Assembly (NCBI GenBank): GCA_037176845.1
Contig: JAYKXP010000006.1
Span: 1-64,000, forward strand
DNA length: 64,000 nt
Source of the DNA: Paramarasmius palmivorus
Taxonomy: Eukaryota > Basidiomycota > Agaricomycetes > Agaricales > Marasmiaceae
Direction: 5' to 3'
Part shown: piece after piece, positions 10,975 to 23,800 of the stretch
Layout: each line of letters starts with the position of its first letter
Numbering within the stretch: position 1 is the stretch's first letter
Notes under the pieces: generated by a model
What the model was told of the DNA's origin: nothing
Databases searched by the model: none
Seen by the model: the letters and a program-made list of their open reading frames with translations, nothing else
Program-made: the position numbers and the translations under genes

Positions 10975-12690
10975 TTGTGCGAGCGGGGTTCGACGTTGTC
11001 AAAGGATCCGTACAATCAACACAAGAAATCAACTAGCACACTAGTTGAACGTCTACAAATCACTAGGACACAAGGGAAGTGTACGAGCGATGAAGGAAAC
11101 AATGTAATATGATAATGTAGTCTCGATATGATCAAGACAACGCGAGCCAACCTATAAACCTATCTATAACTATTCCTATACGTTCCTATGACGCAAAATA
11201 ACCTATCGAACCCAACAAGGGTAAAGACCTATTGTTCCTATGAAGGCTATGGTTACACTAGTCGAACTAGCACGACAACCAAAGGCACTGATTACACTAG
11301 TCGAACTAGCACGACAATCAGGCCACCTATAAGCTAGTGGGGCTCCACACTAAGCTTTAACGATCACTGGTGGGGCTCCACACCAAGTGAAAAGGGATCT
11401 AGTGGGGCTCCACACTAGTCCTGAAACAATCAATCCTATCCAAAGAGTCTAGATGAACTAGCTCTGTCCTATGGGTATCTCAAAGTTCTTAATTTCATGA
11501 CTCTAGTTCAATATAGAGAAGGGCTTTTCAAGGTTTTATTTTCTAAGTTATTTTCTAAGCACACATCGCCTCTATGGTCAACGATAGAAGACAAGAACTC
11601 TGCTATTGGTGCACTAGGGCTACGTATATAGCGGGGTAATTGCTTGAGAGCTTCCTAGGGGAACCCTGCTGCTTATATACCTGCGAGCATACATATTTTA
11701 CATATAAGTGAAAGTGGACACGATAAAGTAATAGTAACTATGCAAGAAATGAGAACGAGGAGAGGATTCTGTCCATATGAAGTAAGTATCTACCAGAAAA
11801 GGAAGGTTTGGATATATATTGGTCGGAATTCGACATTATTTTGCAGGACTGCGAGTCATATTACTTTTTGGTTGCTAGGAAGTGGCGCGCGGAGGCGCTG
11901 TTCCGCATGGTGCGTTTCGGATATCGGTGCTAGGACATAGTTATTCCGCTCGGAACTTGCTAGGAGTCCGATCTCGACCGAAACACTTCAGATTCGTATC
12001 GAGGAAGGTAGGCTCTATGCCCTTGTAGTTCTATATTATATTTTCTATGTCCTAGGACAGTCCTGGCACAGAATCCTATCTGTGTCCTTGCTATAGGACT
12101 ATATGTCCCTCACTAGTGTCTGTACTAGCAGTAGGAATCCCAACTCGAAGCTCGAGGGATATTCCGATTGATATGTGAAAGCTGTTAAGCCCCCATATGG
12201 TCCTCGTATCGATGACCCGGTTACTCGGACATTTCTAATCCTGGTAACTCTGCTCTCGAAGGTGACTCGCACCTCCAGCTTCTACCGTATTTGGTATATA
12301 GCTCTGATTCGTCCCCTAGGGTCCTTCTACGCTGTGGTAGTTGGTCCTCGTTCACTATCCCATCTCATATGTCCCATAGCGCGAGTATAGTGTGGCCATA
12401 TGACCTACTAGGAAGTCTACCATGTACAGTAGCATGTCCTCGTAAGGTTCCAGCCTGGTAATAGAGTATAGATACGGTCTACAGGTTTCGACGTGTATCC
12501 TAGCGCAATCATATAGGGCTAATCGACGACATCAACGTCTATGCGCACGTAGCTAGTATTCACTACGCAGTGCATGCCTATCTTATTCTTCGTCATATGC
12601 GCACTACTAGGTTCCTAGTAGTGCTACCAAGTCCATATAGTACTTAGTATGATGTACTAGTGCGATTCTGAACACAACAATTAGTGTCAA
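10975..12690 (-). mobile_element. Probable LTR of a decayed retrotransposon
   Basis: The left edge carries the boundary motif GGTTCGACGTTGTCAAAGG, whose complement matches the LTR/PBS-like junctions at about 10,385, 14,205 and 28,045. Inside are internal repeats: two copies of CACTAGTCGAACTAGCACGA (about 11,255-11,315) and three of GTGGGGCTCCACAC (about 11,337-11,420). The region is rich in CTAG and has no coding frame. Its right limit is uncertain. The orientation is inferred from the motif only. Confidence 0.4.
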
Positions 12691-12744
12691 AATCACTGTT
12701 TTTCAGCGATTTCGTTCTGGTACCCTCACAACATAATGGTTATA

Positions 12745-14225
12745 GAAGGACTAGTATGAGCCCTGAATAGCTAGTCATTGGATGGAAGGTGTTTTAGGTG
12801 GTTATATTAGTGGATCATGGTACACGGTGTGCCCCACATGGGTATCTGGCCACCACTATTACTTCTACCAGTGATTGTCGAAGTACAATCACCTCCTGAA
12901 AACTGTAGGGAGAAGGTCCACAAGTGAAATCACTACGGACTACACCTAGATCACCTATCAGACGCACCAAAGGGATTTTTTCAAGTTAATTTACCCCTTC
13001 ATACACACCAGAGAGTTATACTGGCTCGGGCATCACTCAGGACTGATGGCAGAGGGGAAAACTGATTGGAAATCACCAATGCTGGATATGGCAAGGGTCT
13101 AGAGACCTGTTGGCTGAAGTCAAACCTATTGATCAGAGTAGAGGCAAAGCTGTTCAAACTGTTGTTACGGTGGTGGAAGCAGATTCCCTCTGATATAACT
13201 TATTGGAACACGTCCACATGGAGTGGATAAGAAAATTTAGAGGCGGCGTTATGTGGAGGAACGGTGTTGAGCAATGAGGAGCTCGGGAGGACCCTGCCAG
13301 GCCTCCGATTGGTGGAAAAGCACTTGGCGCATGGAAAAGAAAATTTAATAAAGGCTAAACGCCTACCCATCAGCCAGGATTCAACTCCTGTACCTTAAAA
13401 CAGAGTGTTACCACTCGTTTGTCATGCTATTTGCACCATATATGGACGTTGTGACCTATATATTTCCCTGATATGTATATTTTCTCGTTGTATCTCTCTC
13501 CCAACTCTGTTTCATTTCTTTTCCATCTCGTTCCGCAGTTATTCCGACTCAGATTACCTATTATTCAGTTTATTCACCTTGGACAGTATAAAAAGGACAC
13601 CAAATGTACGGGGACTGCAGAGAATTCTGCCCCCCACTTGCACGTTATGCGTTGTATGTGGTTATCGTACGAATAGATTGCTATTGTCTGATCAGAACTC
13701 TACCCAAGTCAGGCCCTAGCCTTATTGAGAAGACTAGTTGAAATCTTACTGCAGACAAGAACTTGAGAGGTCGCGATAAAGACCAAGTTGTTGGCTTTGT
13801 GTATTGCTCTACACTTCTCCTATTAGTGAAACTTTATACTAGTTTGTCTTGGTGACGTTCTGGAAGTGTTTTAACTGGTTGGGTTACACTTTAGCATCAT
13901 AGAGAAGGCCTCAGTTTTGGTAATTGAGCTTCCTTGCTTGCGTGCTCTATAGAAGACAGTTTTGGTGGCTGTTTTCCAGCAGTTGTGCTGTAGTTTTACC
14001 TTAGAGAGAGTCAGATCACTTGAGGCAGTTTAGATTGAACCAAGATCAGCTTCATATAGCCCTTGGCGCCTTATTTCCTAGCTTATAGAAGCAAGGACGA
14101 CCCTACTACGCATCTATACAGATGTACTTTCCTAGAAACTTCGACGAATAGAAGTGATTTTACCCCTCTTGAGACCAAGCTTGAGTAGATATCTCTAAGC
14201 GCGGCAACTCTAATCACGCCAAACC
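12745..14225 (+). mobile_element. LTR-retrotransposon remnant, inverted partner of 28,035-29,565
   Basis: At least four blocks match the complement of 28,035-29,565 in the same order. They are GAAGGACTAGTATGAGCCCT (about 12,747), the stretch around CATGGGTATCTGGCC (about 12,837), the stretch around GATTGGTGGAAAAGC through AGGATTCAACTCCTG (about 13,306-13,390), and GCAGACAAGAACTTGAGA with AAACCACACTTGCAC (about 13,751 and 14,220). Identity is patchy, with indels, so both copies are old. The T-arm-like CAGGATTCAACTCCTG could reflect a tRNA-derived part. No open frame survives. Confidence 0.6.
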
Positions 14226-15898
14226 ACACTTGCACAACTACGCCATAGTAGAGTGCTTTTGTACACTGAGAGCAGTTATAGTATTAGGTGATTTCACCGA
14301 AACTAAGTGGTATTACTGTCTAGACACAACTCAGTACATTCTATTCAAGAGACTACTGTATGCTTATCACAGCTATACAAGTAGCAAATCACTGACTCTG
14401 TGTCAGGTGGAGTATATTCTTAAATATTCTCTGAAGTCAAGTTCCAAAGTTGTTGATTGCTCTGTGCTATCTGACAGTAGGGGGATCTACTTGCTTGCCT
14501 TTCGTATCAAAATGGGCCAGCTTATATACCCTCTAGCTGTCCTATTTACACATAATCTACAAAGACCTACTTCTAGCTATGATTCCGATGGCTCGCTGCC
14601 CATACACGGTATAGAACTACTTAAGAAGGAAATGAAATATTCTTTTTAGACGATCTTTCGTCCATATTCTGGGTTTATTTGCATTTTGGTCCTGAAAGCA
14701 GTTCCAAATATTTGGCTAGCTCCACATCAGAAATTGCTTGGTGTACTATCCTTCTTCCTTGTGCTGACTCACTCTTGCTAGACCGCATGGTACATAGCTG
14801 TTGAGCGGAGATGGCTCTTCTTGGTATCGGATATCGTCAGGAACTGCCTAGACATCTTCCCTTCGAGTCCTTCCCTTATTCTTCTATATTCTTCTAGGTT
14901 TAAGAATGTGTAATTCTATCACCATTCCTAGCTAGTACTTTGTCTAGCCAGGGGAAAGGTATGGCCTCTCATCTGAGATACAATCTTCTGGTTGGTTTCA
15001 GATCTACATCTTTCGATGATAATCCCGCAATGTTTCTGGGCAAGTAACTCGCTTGTAGTAAGCGGCTAGCGTAAAACCCTAAAACCTTGCTTGCTTATCA
15101 ATTCAATCTTCGGCCATCTAGCTTCAGATCTCATTGATTTTACTAAGCTATGCTGAGAGCTTCAGGTTAATCCAAGCTGCAACACGCACACTTCCTCCTA
15201 GAGTGGAAGATCTCCTTTCCATTATATCCTGCCAGCGTCTAGACTGGTCAGTCAACAATGTGTCTCTACGTCTATGCGTCTATTCTGTGCCAAGTTCGAA
15301 TCCCCTTGGTTGCAGATGTTATTCAAGGTCTCTAGTCACAACTCTTCCAGATCAGTTGTATAGCCTCACAAGAAGTCTATAGCCAAGTCCATAGTGTTTC
15401 TATAGATGACATGACAACTGTCTTTCTAGTATAGACAGTCCTACAGTTTTCAGACACATCTAGCATGTATGGTTAAGTCTCCAGCTATCATAGCCTGATC
15501 ATACAATCCATGAACAAGCATATAGACAACTAGTTACTCTTTGTTAGAGCCTAAGTCCGCTTTCACTAGCTGTTCGGGCTCACACTAGTGCTCTTGTTTC
15601 CCTTATCAAGTGTATTAAAACTTGTTGAAGGCAAGAATATTTGTCTAGATACGTGATTTATATTTTGGACCATATCACTGGGGTTATAAAGCTTGTTATG
15701 TTTTTTACAAAGCTATGCAAAGAGTTTGCTGGTTATGTGATCCATTCTGATAAAGTAACCTGCACTTCCATTGATACTTAGGATTTATATAGACAGAAAG
15801 AGCGGTACTGCAGGCAACCAACACTTGCAGTAACCAGACATGATTAGCTCAGCAAAAGTTTGGCTACTGTATCCTGAGAAAACAAGACTATGTCAAAC
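14226..15898. other. Degenerate repeat-like DNA without a recognisable gene
   Basis: The composition is AT- and CTAG-rich, like the neighbouring LTR remnants. A 139-codon open frame at 14,230-14,649 has no protein-like motif and sits just inside the proposed LTR boundary, so it is probably chance. The last tens of bases before 15,899 continue the minus-strand open reading of the duplicated unit. Confidence 0.4.
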
Positions 15899-16107
15899 AT
15901 CGCATTCAGTTGGAAGACGTAGTACATAATACCGAATACAAGATATGCAGATTCCAGGGGTACTGATATTCTCTCACTCATGCTCATCTGCTGTCCAATC
16001 ACGCACCCTTCTTTTCCTAACATTTCCTGAATCTGATTGAAGCCTTTGGATTACCACCCTTTGTCAGTCGTCAGAGGCTGCCAATGACAGCAGAGCTGTC
16101 TGGTGTG

Positions 16108-18543
16108 TTAAGCACAAGAGCCTATGGTCAACTCGGGGGGAGATGTGCCGGTTGAGTCAAGCTCTGTGCTCATCTCAGTGGGAGTTGTGGCCATCGGGTC
16201 AAGCTTGAATGGTAGCTTAAACCTGAGGGCAAGATCCAAGCATACCACCTTGCACTCTGGGTACTCTTCCATCCACTGCCACAGCTCCTCTGCATTGTCT
16301 TCTGTGTTACAGTTGGTGGTCTTCATCAAACACTCAACGAGCAGGGTGCCCGTGATCACATTTGCGTCTGGGAAGTTGTACCTCAAGATGTGATGATTGT
16401 CATAATAATACTGCTTGTGCTCCTTAATCTGTGCCTTCTTCAAGCTACAGTCTATCATTCTTTTGACAGTCTCCAGAGTGTCTCTGGTAAAGAAGTTCGC
16501 TTGAACGTCATCCACGAACTGTTCGGCACTCGCCACACAGGCAGAGTAGCAGAACCTTTGTGTCAACCTAGTGATCAACTCCATCTTGACTCTGCTAAGT
16601 TTAACAGTTTCCTCTGGCCTTGTTGTGATCATTGTGTTTCTGATGTAATCAAGGGCTTGTTCCCCAGTCAGTTTTTGCTCAGCACACTCCTCAATAGCTT
16701 TATGCACTGCCCCTTGCTTATCTGTGCTCTTGGTGGAAGACCCAGAGTGGGTTGAAACACTGTCCTCAGCTATGAAGTAATTGGTGTAATCCGCCAACTT
16801 GTAACTGCACCCCTCATTGACAACTGTGTTGTAGAAGCCACCTCCCAAATAGACCCAATCTGGAAGTCTCATGATGTCCAGGGAGGGGGGGGGAGGTCCA
16901 CTCCAATTCGTCGTCCATCAACTCCAGGTGAAAGATGCCCACGCCGACATTTCTCAACATGAAGTGGACATTGTAGTTCAAGGTCTTGTTTCTGTGTTCC
17001 ATGTACCTCTTTACGGTCTTGATGTCTATCCATTGGTAATTCTCCGTAGGCTCCATGATTAGGTCTTGCCAACACAAGCCCCTTTTCAGCTATTTAGACG
17101 GAACTTCCCACATCCTGGGCTTTGACACCACAATTGTCTCCCAAGGCATAGCTGGAGGTGATTTCTGTTCTGGTGATGTCAGAGTCGACTTGCCGGTTGC
17201 ACAAGGTGAGAAAGAAGATACCTGGTAGTCAGTGTTGATGATAACAGTAGAAGAAAGATGACAAACAGAATGCTCAGACTGGACAATAGGCACATGGTTG
17301 ACAGCACCCAAAAAGATTGACATCATACACGTTCCTGATTTGCATTTCGGGTGCAAGGTATTGGTAAACCATCTTGTGCTTCTATTGAGCACTACATATG
17401 TCTAAAACATCACGACACAATTTTGCTCTTTATGGTACAATTGAGAATCTTTGGCCTGCCCTTGAACATGTTTCTTCAAGTTCATCCAATACTTCTCCTT
17501 ACAAGGGCTTTCCGAAAGCACCACACTAACAGAAGTGCACTCTGTGACATCTCCTGCCCATGGCTGATTGCTATTGACCGTCACTGGCACCATGCACTTC
17601 CTGTGAAATGTGATATTTGGTTCCACTGTGTCTCTATCTGAGCATTGTCAACAGCTTTGTATGGCTCCACCAGTAAACTGTCCGTGGTGTTGTATGATTG
17701 ATATGACCTCTACATTCAGTGGTAGAACAATGTTACTGAGGAAGTATGATATGTTGAACACCCAGTCCACCCTATTGTGCATCACTATAGCCAACTCCTG
17801 TACCGAAGCCATGTAAGATATATCAAGTGTACTGGTGAGATCACTAGGTGCATCCTTGAAGCATGTCATGAATACATGGTTCAATGTAGGCCAGTTACTC
17901 TCAGAACCAGCAACAGTGATTCTATTCCTTCTTTCCCTGATCCTATTCATCCCATAACCAATATTCTTTGTTATAGCATGGATTCTGATACTACTGTTGA
18001 CGTCCAATAGAAAATATACTGGTGCAGCGAGGACACGTAACTTTGGAAAGAGCATGGTTCATAATGTATGCAGGATGCAAGGGTGAAAGTGAAGTTTGAG
18101 GTTGAGTGTTTCCACTGTAGATGACACAGCTTGTACAATGTCTGCAATGAGACATGTGATCTGGGGTTGATTTGTGTTGAACATCATGGACAGCAGGTCA
18201 TTGCAAGCAATACATGCTGTTTGAGTTTTCTGGAACAATGCCAGGTTGCTGAGGACAGTACAATGCAGAAGTGAAATTGTCATGGAACGTGTTATCTTTA
18301 GTGTTCTATAGAGGTATATGAGCAAGCTAAGAAAGATGGGGTCAGCAGTCTCCTTCTGCTATCTCAAAACATGTCCTCGTACTCATTGGTGTGATTCCTT
18401 TCTAGTAACAGTAGCTCCCAGATTGAACCACCATCCTCTCTTCTCATTTCAATCGACCACTTCAACACCTCCTGTGTCGTGTCGTAGCACAGGGAGGCAG
18501 GCACATTTTCCAGCCACCTTTTCCTTCTGTCGGTGTTGGGCAT
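16108..18543 (-). pseudogene. Decayed gene of unknown family in duplicated unit, copy 1
   Basis: Reading leftward from an ATG at 18,543 gives a protein-like N-terminus (MPNTDRRKRWLENVP). After a frameshift near 18,370, one frame runs from about 18,325 to 16,894 with only four in-frame stops (near 18,056, 17,645, 17,399 and 17,088). A run of nine G at 16,885-16,893 then marks a frame change into an intact 254-codon stretch ending at 16,108. That last stretch is acidic, with clustered Tyr/Asn and a Ser/Thr-rich C-terminus. I do not recognise any domain. Some of the stops could lie in short introns, but I could not find a consistent splice model. A further open reading continues leftward past 16,108 to the edge of the unit. 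Confidence 0.45.
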
Positions 18544-18699
18544 GTTTAGAGCAAGGTAATCAGGAGTCTTGGTTCATATTTGACGTGCAGGATGAACAGG
18601 AAGGAGCATTGTGAGAAAGATTGCTAATTTGCCTTTCATTCGCCTCTGACGTCCTATAGCAATTTCTGAACAAGATGGTCGATATCATCCTACCCACTC

Positions 18700-19140
18700 T
18701 CAAGCAGCCCCTAACGTTTTATTCTTTCCACAGTTTTGACATGCCTTCTCTCCCTGACAATGTCCTGTTCGAAATCTTTACTTCTGCTATAAAAAGAGAA
18801 GGGTACAGAGAATGCAGTTAGCTTCTTTCAACTTGGCCACCATTTCTTCAATGACAAGTTCGTCCTTATCATATCTATTTCGCGTGCCATTCTAATCATT
18901 TCTTACTTTTAGACTGTCTACAGATAAATTCACATCAAAGGCACCTCGATGCTCAGACACATTCATTTTGCAGTAACCTCTTGACCTTTGCCCTGCAGCA
19001 ACGAAGAAATTATTGGCCATGGTGGACACTCTACCTCCATATACAGGTCTGCTCATGTAGTCGTCGTCACTATATGCAGACGTTCCTACCAAGTTCCTAC
19101 TCAGTTTGATTTCTGCAACCTCAGCGAGCATTCAGGTTTG
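18700..19140. other. Short protein-like fragments within the duplicated unit (also 23,621-24,061)
   Basis: On the plus strand an ATG at about 18,740 starts MPSLPDNVLFEIFTSA, which resembles the beginning of an F-box, but the frame closes soon after. On the minus strand 18,892-19,131 is a 79-codon open frame with a Gly/Arg/Asn-rich sequence. Neither can be extended into a gene. Both recur 4,921 bases downstream. Confidence 0.25.
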
Positions 19141-19617
19141 GTTTCTCTTCGTGATCATGACTTCCATATGGCAGTTCAGCCCTGGGAGTAACTACACTAT
19201 TTCTTTTCAATACTTATACACTCTTTCCAAATTTTGCGTACACATCCTTTTCTGGACCAATTATGTTCAATGTATGACAGCCAGAGCTGATAAGTGACAC
19301 ATGATCCAGCGATCAAAAAAATAATATGTTACTGGTTGTTTTGAAAAATCCCTGTTCCCTCACACATCCTACTACTTACAGTTCCTTGTAATCTCATCCC
19401 ATTTTCCGTTCTTGCTCCCTTCACTCCCCAACAAAACTCCTGTCTATCTGTGCAAGACACTCTTCTACGCTGTCGCTGTCTCCTCCATGTGCTTAAGTGC
19501 CATGCCCTGGTTACTCAGTAAACTGAGCTAACAGTCATCTTTTCTTTGCCACCCATTCATTCTTCTCCTCTTCCACAACTCTTCGACCTCCCCTCAAGTC
19601 ATTTGTTTACACTTGCA

Positions 19618-20819
19618 ATGACTCAAAACCAGATCCAAACACAGGTAATTTTCTTCTCACACTCTCTTTCTCCCTCAATTCTCATCATTGTCCCTTCAAG
19701 TAAAACTTCATCTCCTTGATCGACACTTGCAGCCTATGTCACAGTACTGTACAAAGATGGACAATGGCCTCATGTGCATGTATTTTTCTTTTGCCTCAAT
19801 CAATTCTAATCAAACCCGTTTAACAGATCTGATTACGCAGCCAATCTGCTGTACAAGCAATTTGACGTCACCACTGTGAAGACTTTTCACCCATACTTCA
19901 AGCAATCTCTTGTCGACCTCCACATCGAATGTTTCTGTAATATGCTTGGCAAATACCTGCCACGTGCGGACCAAGATCTCCTTCAAGAGAAACTGCTTTG
20001 TCTGGGTGGTATCATCAGCAGGCCCTCTGCTATTGAGGTGTTCACTGCCTGTGCCCCCAATAATGTGTTGTATACCACAGTTCCAGAGCTCCATGGCATC
20101 AACATCCTTGAGTTCTTCACCAACAGAAGCTACTTGACAACGACCTCTACATCAAACAACAATCTTGGGCTCTCTGCCATGCAATCCCCATTTTGATCTG
20201 CCGAAGACTTCAAGCTGTTCAAAATCACCGACGACAAGGCATACATTGCTGGGATCTGCAGGCTCAAAAGAGGCGGTTGCATGGTAGAGATCATTTTGGC
20301 CAGGTCACATCCTTTGGAGGTGATACTAAACTCCATGTCGAGTGTGTGACTGCTCTCCTTTTTCTTTTTCAGTAAAGCTCATTGGTTTTTCAGCCCTTAT
20401 GATGACATTTATTACAGCCTCCAAGATGATTATGTGCTATCCTCGACTCACACTGGTCAACCACGAGGCACTTGATACCACTCGCAAACTGAACGAAAAT
20501 ATCAAACTTAAGTGTGCTTACTTCAAGTACGACTATATCCATATCAACTCCCTCCTCACACTATATGACCTCCTCGACCCCTTGAGAGACCTTATGGTCC
20601 TTCTCTGCCAAATCAGGGATGACCTTTGCCTTGTCATACCTCTTCCACCTCTGCCAGTACCTGATGTACTCATGCTGGAACATCACAGTATGTTCAAGGC
20701 CCATTCCTGGCAACTGTTGATACCGCCTAATATGAGTCATCGAGTGGTGACCGATTTCTTCTTCACTCGACGTCTTTGCCAGACTTACCTTTTGGTGCCA
20801 GGAATCAAGCAACAGCTTA
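19618..20819 (+). pseudogene. Spliced plus-strand gene of unknown family, copy 1 (truncated by junction)
   Basis: An ATG at 19,618 begins a short exon ending in CAG before GTAATTTT, followed by small exons after CTTGCAG (about 19,733) and after TTTAACAG (about 19,829). The third gives about 100 protein-like residues with motifs such as NLLYKQFDVTTVKTFHPYF and KYLPRADQDLLQEKL. Later open stretches (about 20,197-20,350 and 20,370-20,819) look coding but need frame changes or further introns. No domain is recognised. The reading is cut by the duplication junction at 20,819. Confidence 0.4.
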
Positions 20820-23800
20820 ATCGCATTCAGTTGGAAGACGTAGTACATAATACCGAATACAAGATATGCAGATTCCAGGGGTACTGATATTCTCTCACTC
20901 ATGCTCATCTGCTGTCCAATCACGCACCCTTCTTTTCCTAACATTTCCTGAATCTGATTGAAGCCTTTGGATTACCACCCTTTGTCAGTCGTCAGAGGCT
21001 GCCAATGACAGCAGAGCTGTCTGGTGTGTTAAGCACAAGAGCCTATGGTCAACTCGGGGGGAGATGTGCCGGTTGAGTCAAGCTCTGTGCTCATCTCAGT
21101 GGGAGTTGTGGCCATCGGGTCAAGCTTGAATGGTAGCTTAAACCTGAGGGCAAGATCCAAGCATACCACCTTGCACTCTGGGTACTCTTCCATCCACTGC
21201 CACAGCTCCTCTGCATTGTCTTCTGTGTTACAGTTGGTGGTCTTCATCAAACACTCAACGAGCAGGGTGCCCGTGATCACATTTGCGTCTGGGAAGTTGT
21301 ACCTCAAGATGTGATGATTGTCATAATAATACTGCTTGTGCTCCTTAATCTGTGCCTTCTTCAAGCTACAGTCTATCATTCTTTTGACAGTCTCCAGAGT
21401 GTCTCTGGTAAAGAAGTTCGCTTGAACGTCATCCACGAACTGTTCGGCACTCGCCACACAGGCAGAGTAGCAGAACCTTTGTGTCAACCTAGTGATCAAC
21501 TCCATCTTGACTCTGCTAAGTTTAACAGTTTCCTCTGGCCTTGTTGTGATCATTGTGTTTCTGATGTAATCAAGGGCTTGTTCCCCAGTCAGTTTTTGCT
21601 CAGCACACTCCTCAATAGCTTTATGCACTGCCCCTTGCTTATCTGTGCTCTTGGTGGAAGACCCAGAGTGGGTTGAAACACTGTCCTCAGCTATGAAGTA
21701 ATTGGTGTAATCCGCCAACTTGTAACTGCACCCCTCATTGACAACTGTGTTGTAGAAGCCACCTCCCAAATAGACCCAATCTGGAAGTCTCATGATGTCC
21801 AGGGAGGGGGGGGGAGGTCCACTCCAATTCGTCGTCCATCAACTCCAGGTGAAAGATGCCCACGCCGACATTTCTCAACATGAAGTGGACATTGTAGTTC
21901 AAGGTCTTGTTTCTGTGTTCCATGTACCTCTTTACGGTCTTGATGTCTATCCATTGGTAATTCTCCGTAGGCTCCATGATTAGGTCTTGCCAACACAAGC
22001 CCCTTTTCAGCTATTTAGACGGAACTTCCCACATCCTGGGCTTTGACACCACAATTGTCTCCCAAGGCATAGCTGGAGGTGATTTCTGTTCTGGTGATGT
22101 CAGAGTCGACTTGCCGGTTGCACAAGGTGAGAAAGAAGATACCTGGTAGTCAGTGTTGATGATAACAGTAGAAGAAAGATGACAAACAGAATGCTCAGAC
22201 TGGACAATAGGCACATGGTTGACAGCACCCAAAAAGATTGACATCATACACGTTCCTGATTTGCATTTCGGGTGCAAGGTATTGGTAAACCATCTTGTGC
22301 TTCTATTGAGCACTACATATGTCTAAAACATCACGACACAATTTTGCTCTTTATGGTACAATTGAGAATCTTTGGCCTGCCCTTGAACATGTTTCTTCAA
22401 GTTCATCCAATACTTCTCCTTACAAGGGCTTTCCGAAAGCACCACACTAACAGAAGTGCACTCTGTGACATCTCCTGCCCATGGCTGATTGCTATTGACC
22501 GTCACTGGCACCATGCACTTCCTGTGAAATGTGATATTTGGTTCCACTGTGTCTCTATCTGAGCATTGTCAACAGCTTTGTATGGCTCCACCAGTAAACT
22601 GTCCGTGGTGTTGTATGATTGATATGACCTCTACATTCAGTGGTAGAACAATGTTACTGAGGAAGTATGATATGTTGAACACCCAGTCCACCCTATTGTG
22701 CATCACTATAGCCAACTCCTGTACCGAAGCCATGTAAGATATATCAAGTGTACTGGTGAGATCACTAGGTGCATCCTTGAAGCATGTCATGAATACATGG
22801 TTCAATGTAGGCCAGTTACTCTCAGAACCAGCAACAGTGATTCTATTCCTTCTTTCCCTGATCCTATTCATCCCATAACCAATATTCTTTGTTATAGCAT
22901 GGATTCTGATACTACTGTTGACGTCCAATAGAAAATATACTGGTGCAGCGAGGACACGTAACTTTGGAAAGAGCATGGTTCATAATGTATGCAGGATGCA
23001 AGGGTGAAAGTGAAGTTTGAGGTTGAGTGTTTCCACTGTAGATGACACAGCTTGTACAATGTCTGCAATGAGACATGTGATCTGGGGTTGATTTGTGTTG
23101 AACATCATGGACAGCAGGTCATTGCAAGCAATACATGCTGTTTGAGTTTTCTGGAACAATGCCAGGTTGCTGAGGACAGTACAATGCAGAAGTGAAATTG
23201 TCATGGAACGTGTTATCTTTAGTGTTCTATAGAGGTATATGAGCAAGCTAAGAAAGATGGGGTCAGCAGTCTCCTTCTGCTATCTCAAAACATGTCCTCG
23301 TACTCATTGGTGTGATTCCTTTCTAGTAACAGTAGCTCCCAGATTGAACCACCATCCTCTCTTCTCATTTCAATCGACCACTTCAACACCTCCTGTGTCG
23401 TGTCGTAGCACAGGGAGGCAGGCACATTTTCCAGCCACCTTTTCCTTCTGTCGGTGTTGGGCATGTTTAGAGCAAGGTAATCAGGAGTCTTGGTTCATAT
23501 TTGACGTGCAGGATGAACAGGAAGGAGCATTGTGAGAAAGATTGCTAATTTGCCTTTCATTCGCCTCTGACGTCCTATAGCAATTTCTGAACAAGATGGT
23601 CGATATCATCCTACCCACTCTCAAGCAGCCCCTAACGTTTTATTCTTTCCACAGTTTTGACATGCCTTCTCTCCCTGACAATGTCCTGTTCGAAATCTTT
23701 ACTTCTGCTATAAAAAGAGAAGGGTACAGAGAATGCAGTTAGCTTCTTTCAACTTGGCCACCATTTCTTCAATGACAAGTTCGTCCTTATCATATCTATT

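Larger units (their letters stand above)
15899..20819. repeat. Tandem duplication, copy 1 (4,921 bp)
   Basis: The sequence from 15,899 to 20,819 repeats directly and without a gap at 20,820-25,740. Every open frame in copy 1 reappears 4,921 bases on with the same translation, and I saw no base difference where I compared the two. Left flank and unit diverge at 15,898/20,819, and unit and right flank diverge at 20,820/25,741. I see no microhomology at the junction. It is either a very recent tandem duplication or an assembly error. Confidence 0.9.

Noticed and set aside
13300..13400. Functional tRNA at the CAGGATTCAACTCCTG T-arm-like sequence
   Set aside because: The loop is one base short and no acceptor or anticodon arm pairs. 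It is shared with the inverted copy as part of a degraded repeat.
14230..14649. 139-codon open frame as a gene
   Set aside because: No motif, no splice context, AT-rich chance frame just beyond an LTR-like border.
16108..18543. Endogenised mycovirus gene in the duplicated unit
   Set aside because: I see no polymerase, capsid or other viral motif by eye, and the opposite strand has introns. The idea stays open but unsupported.
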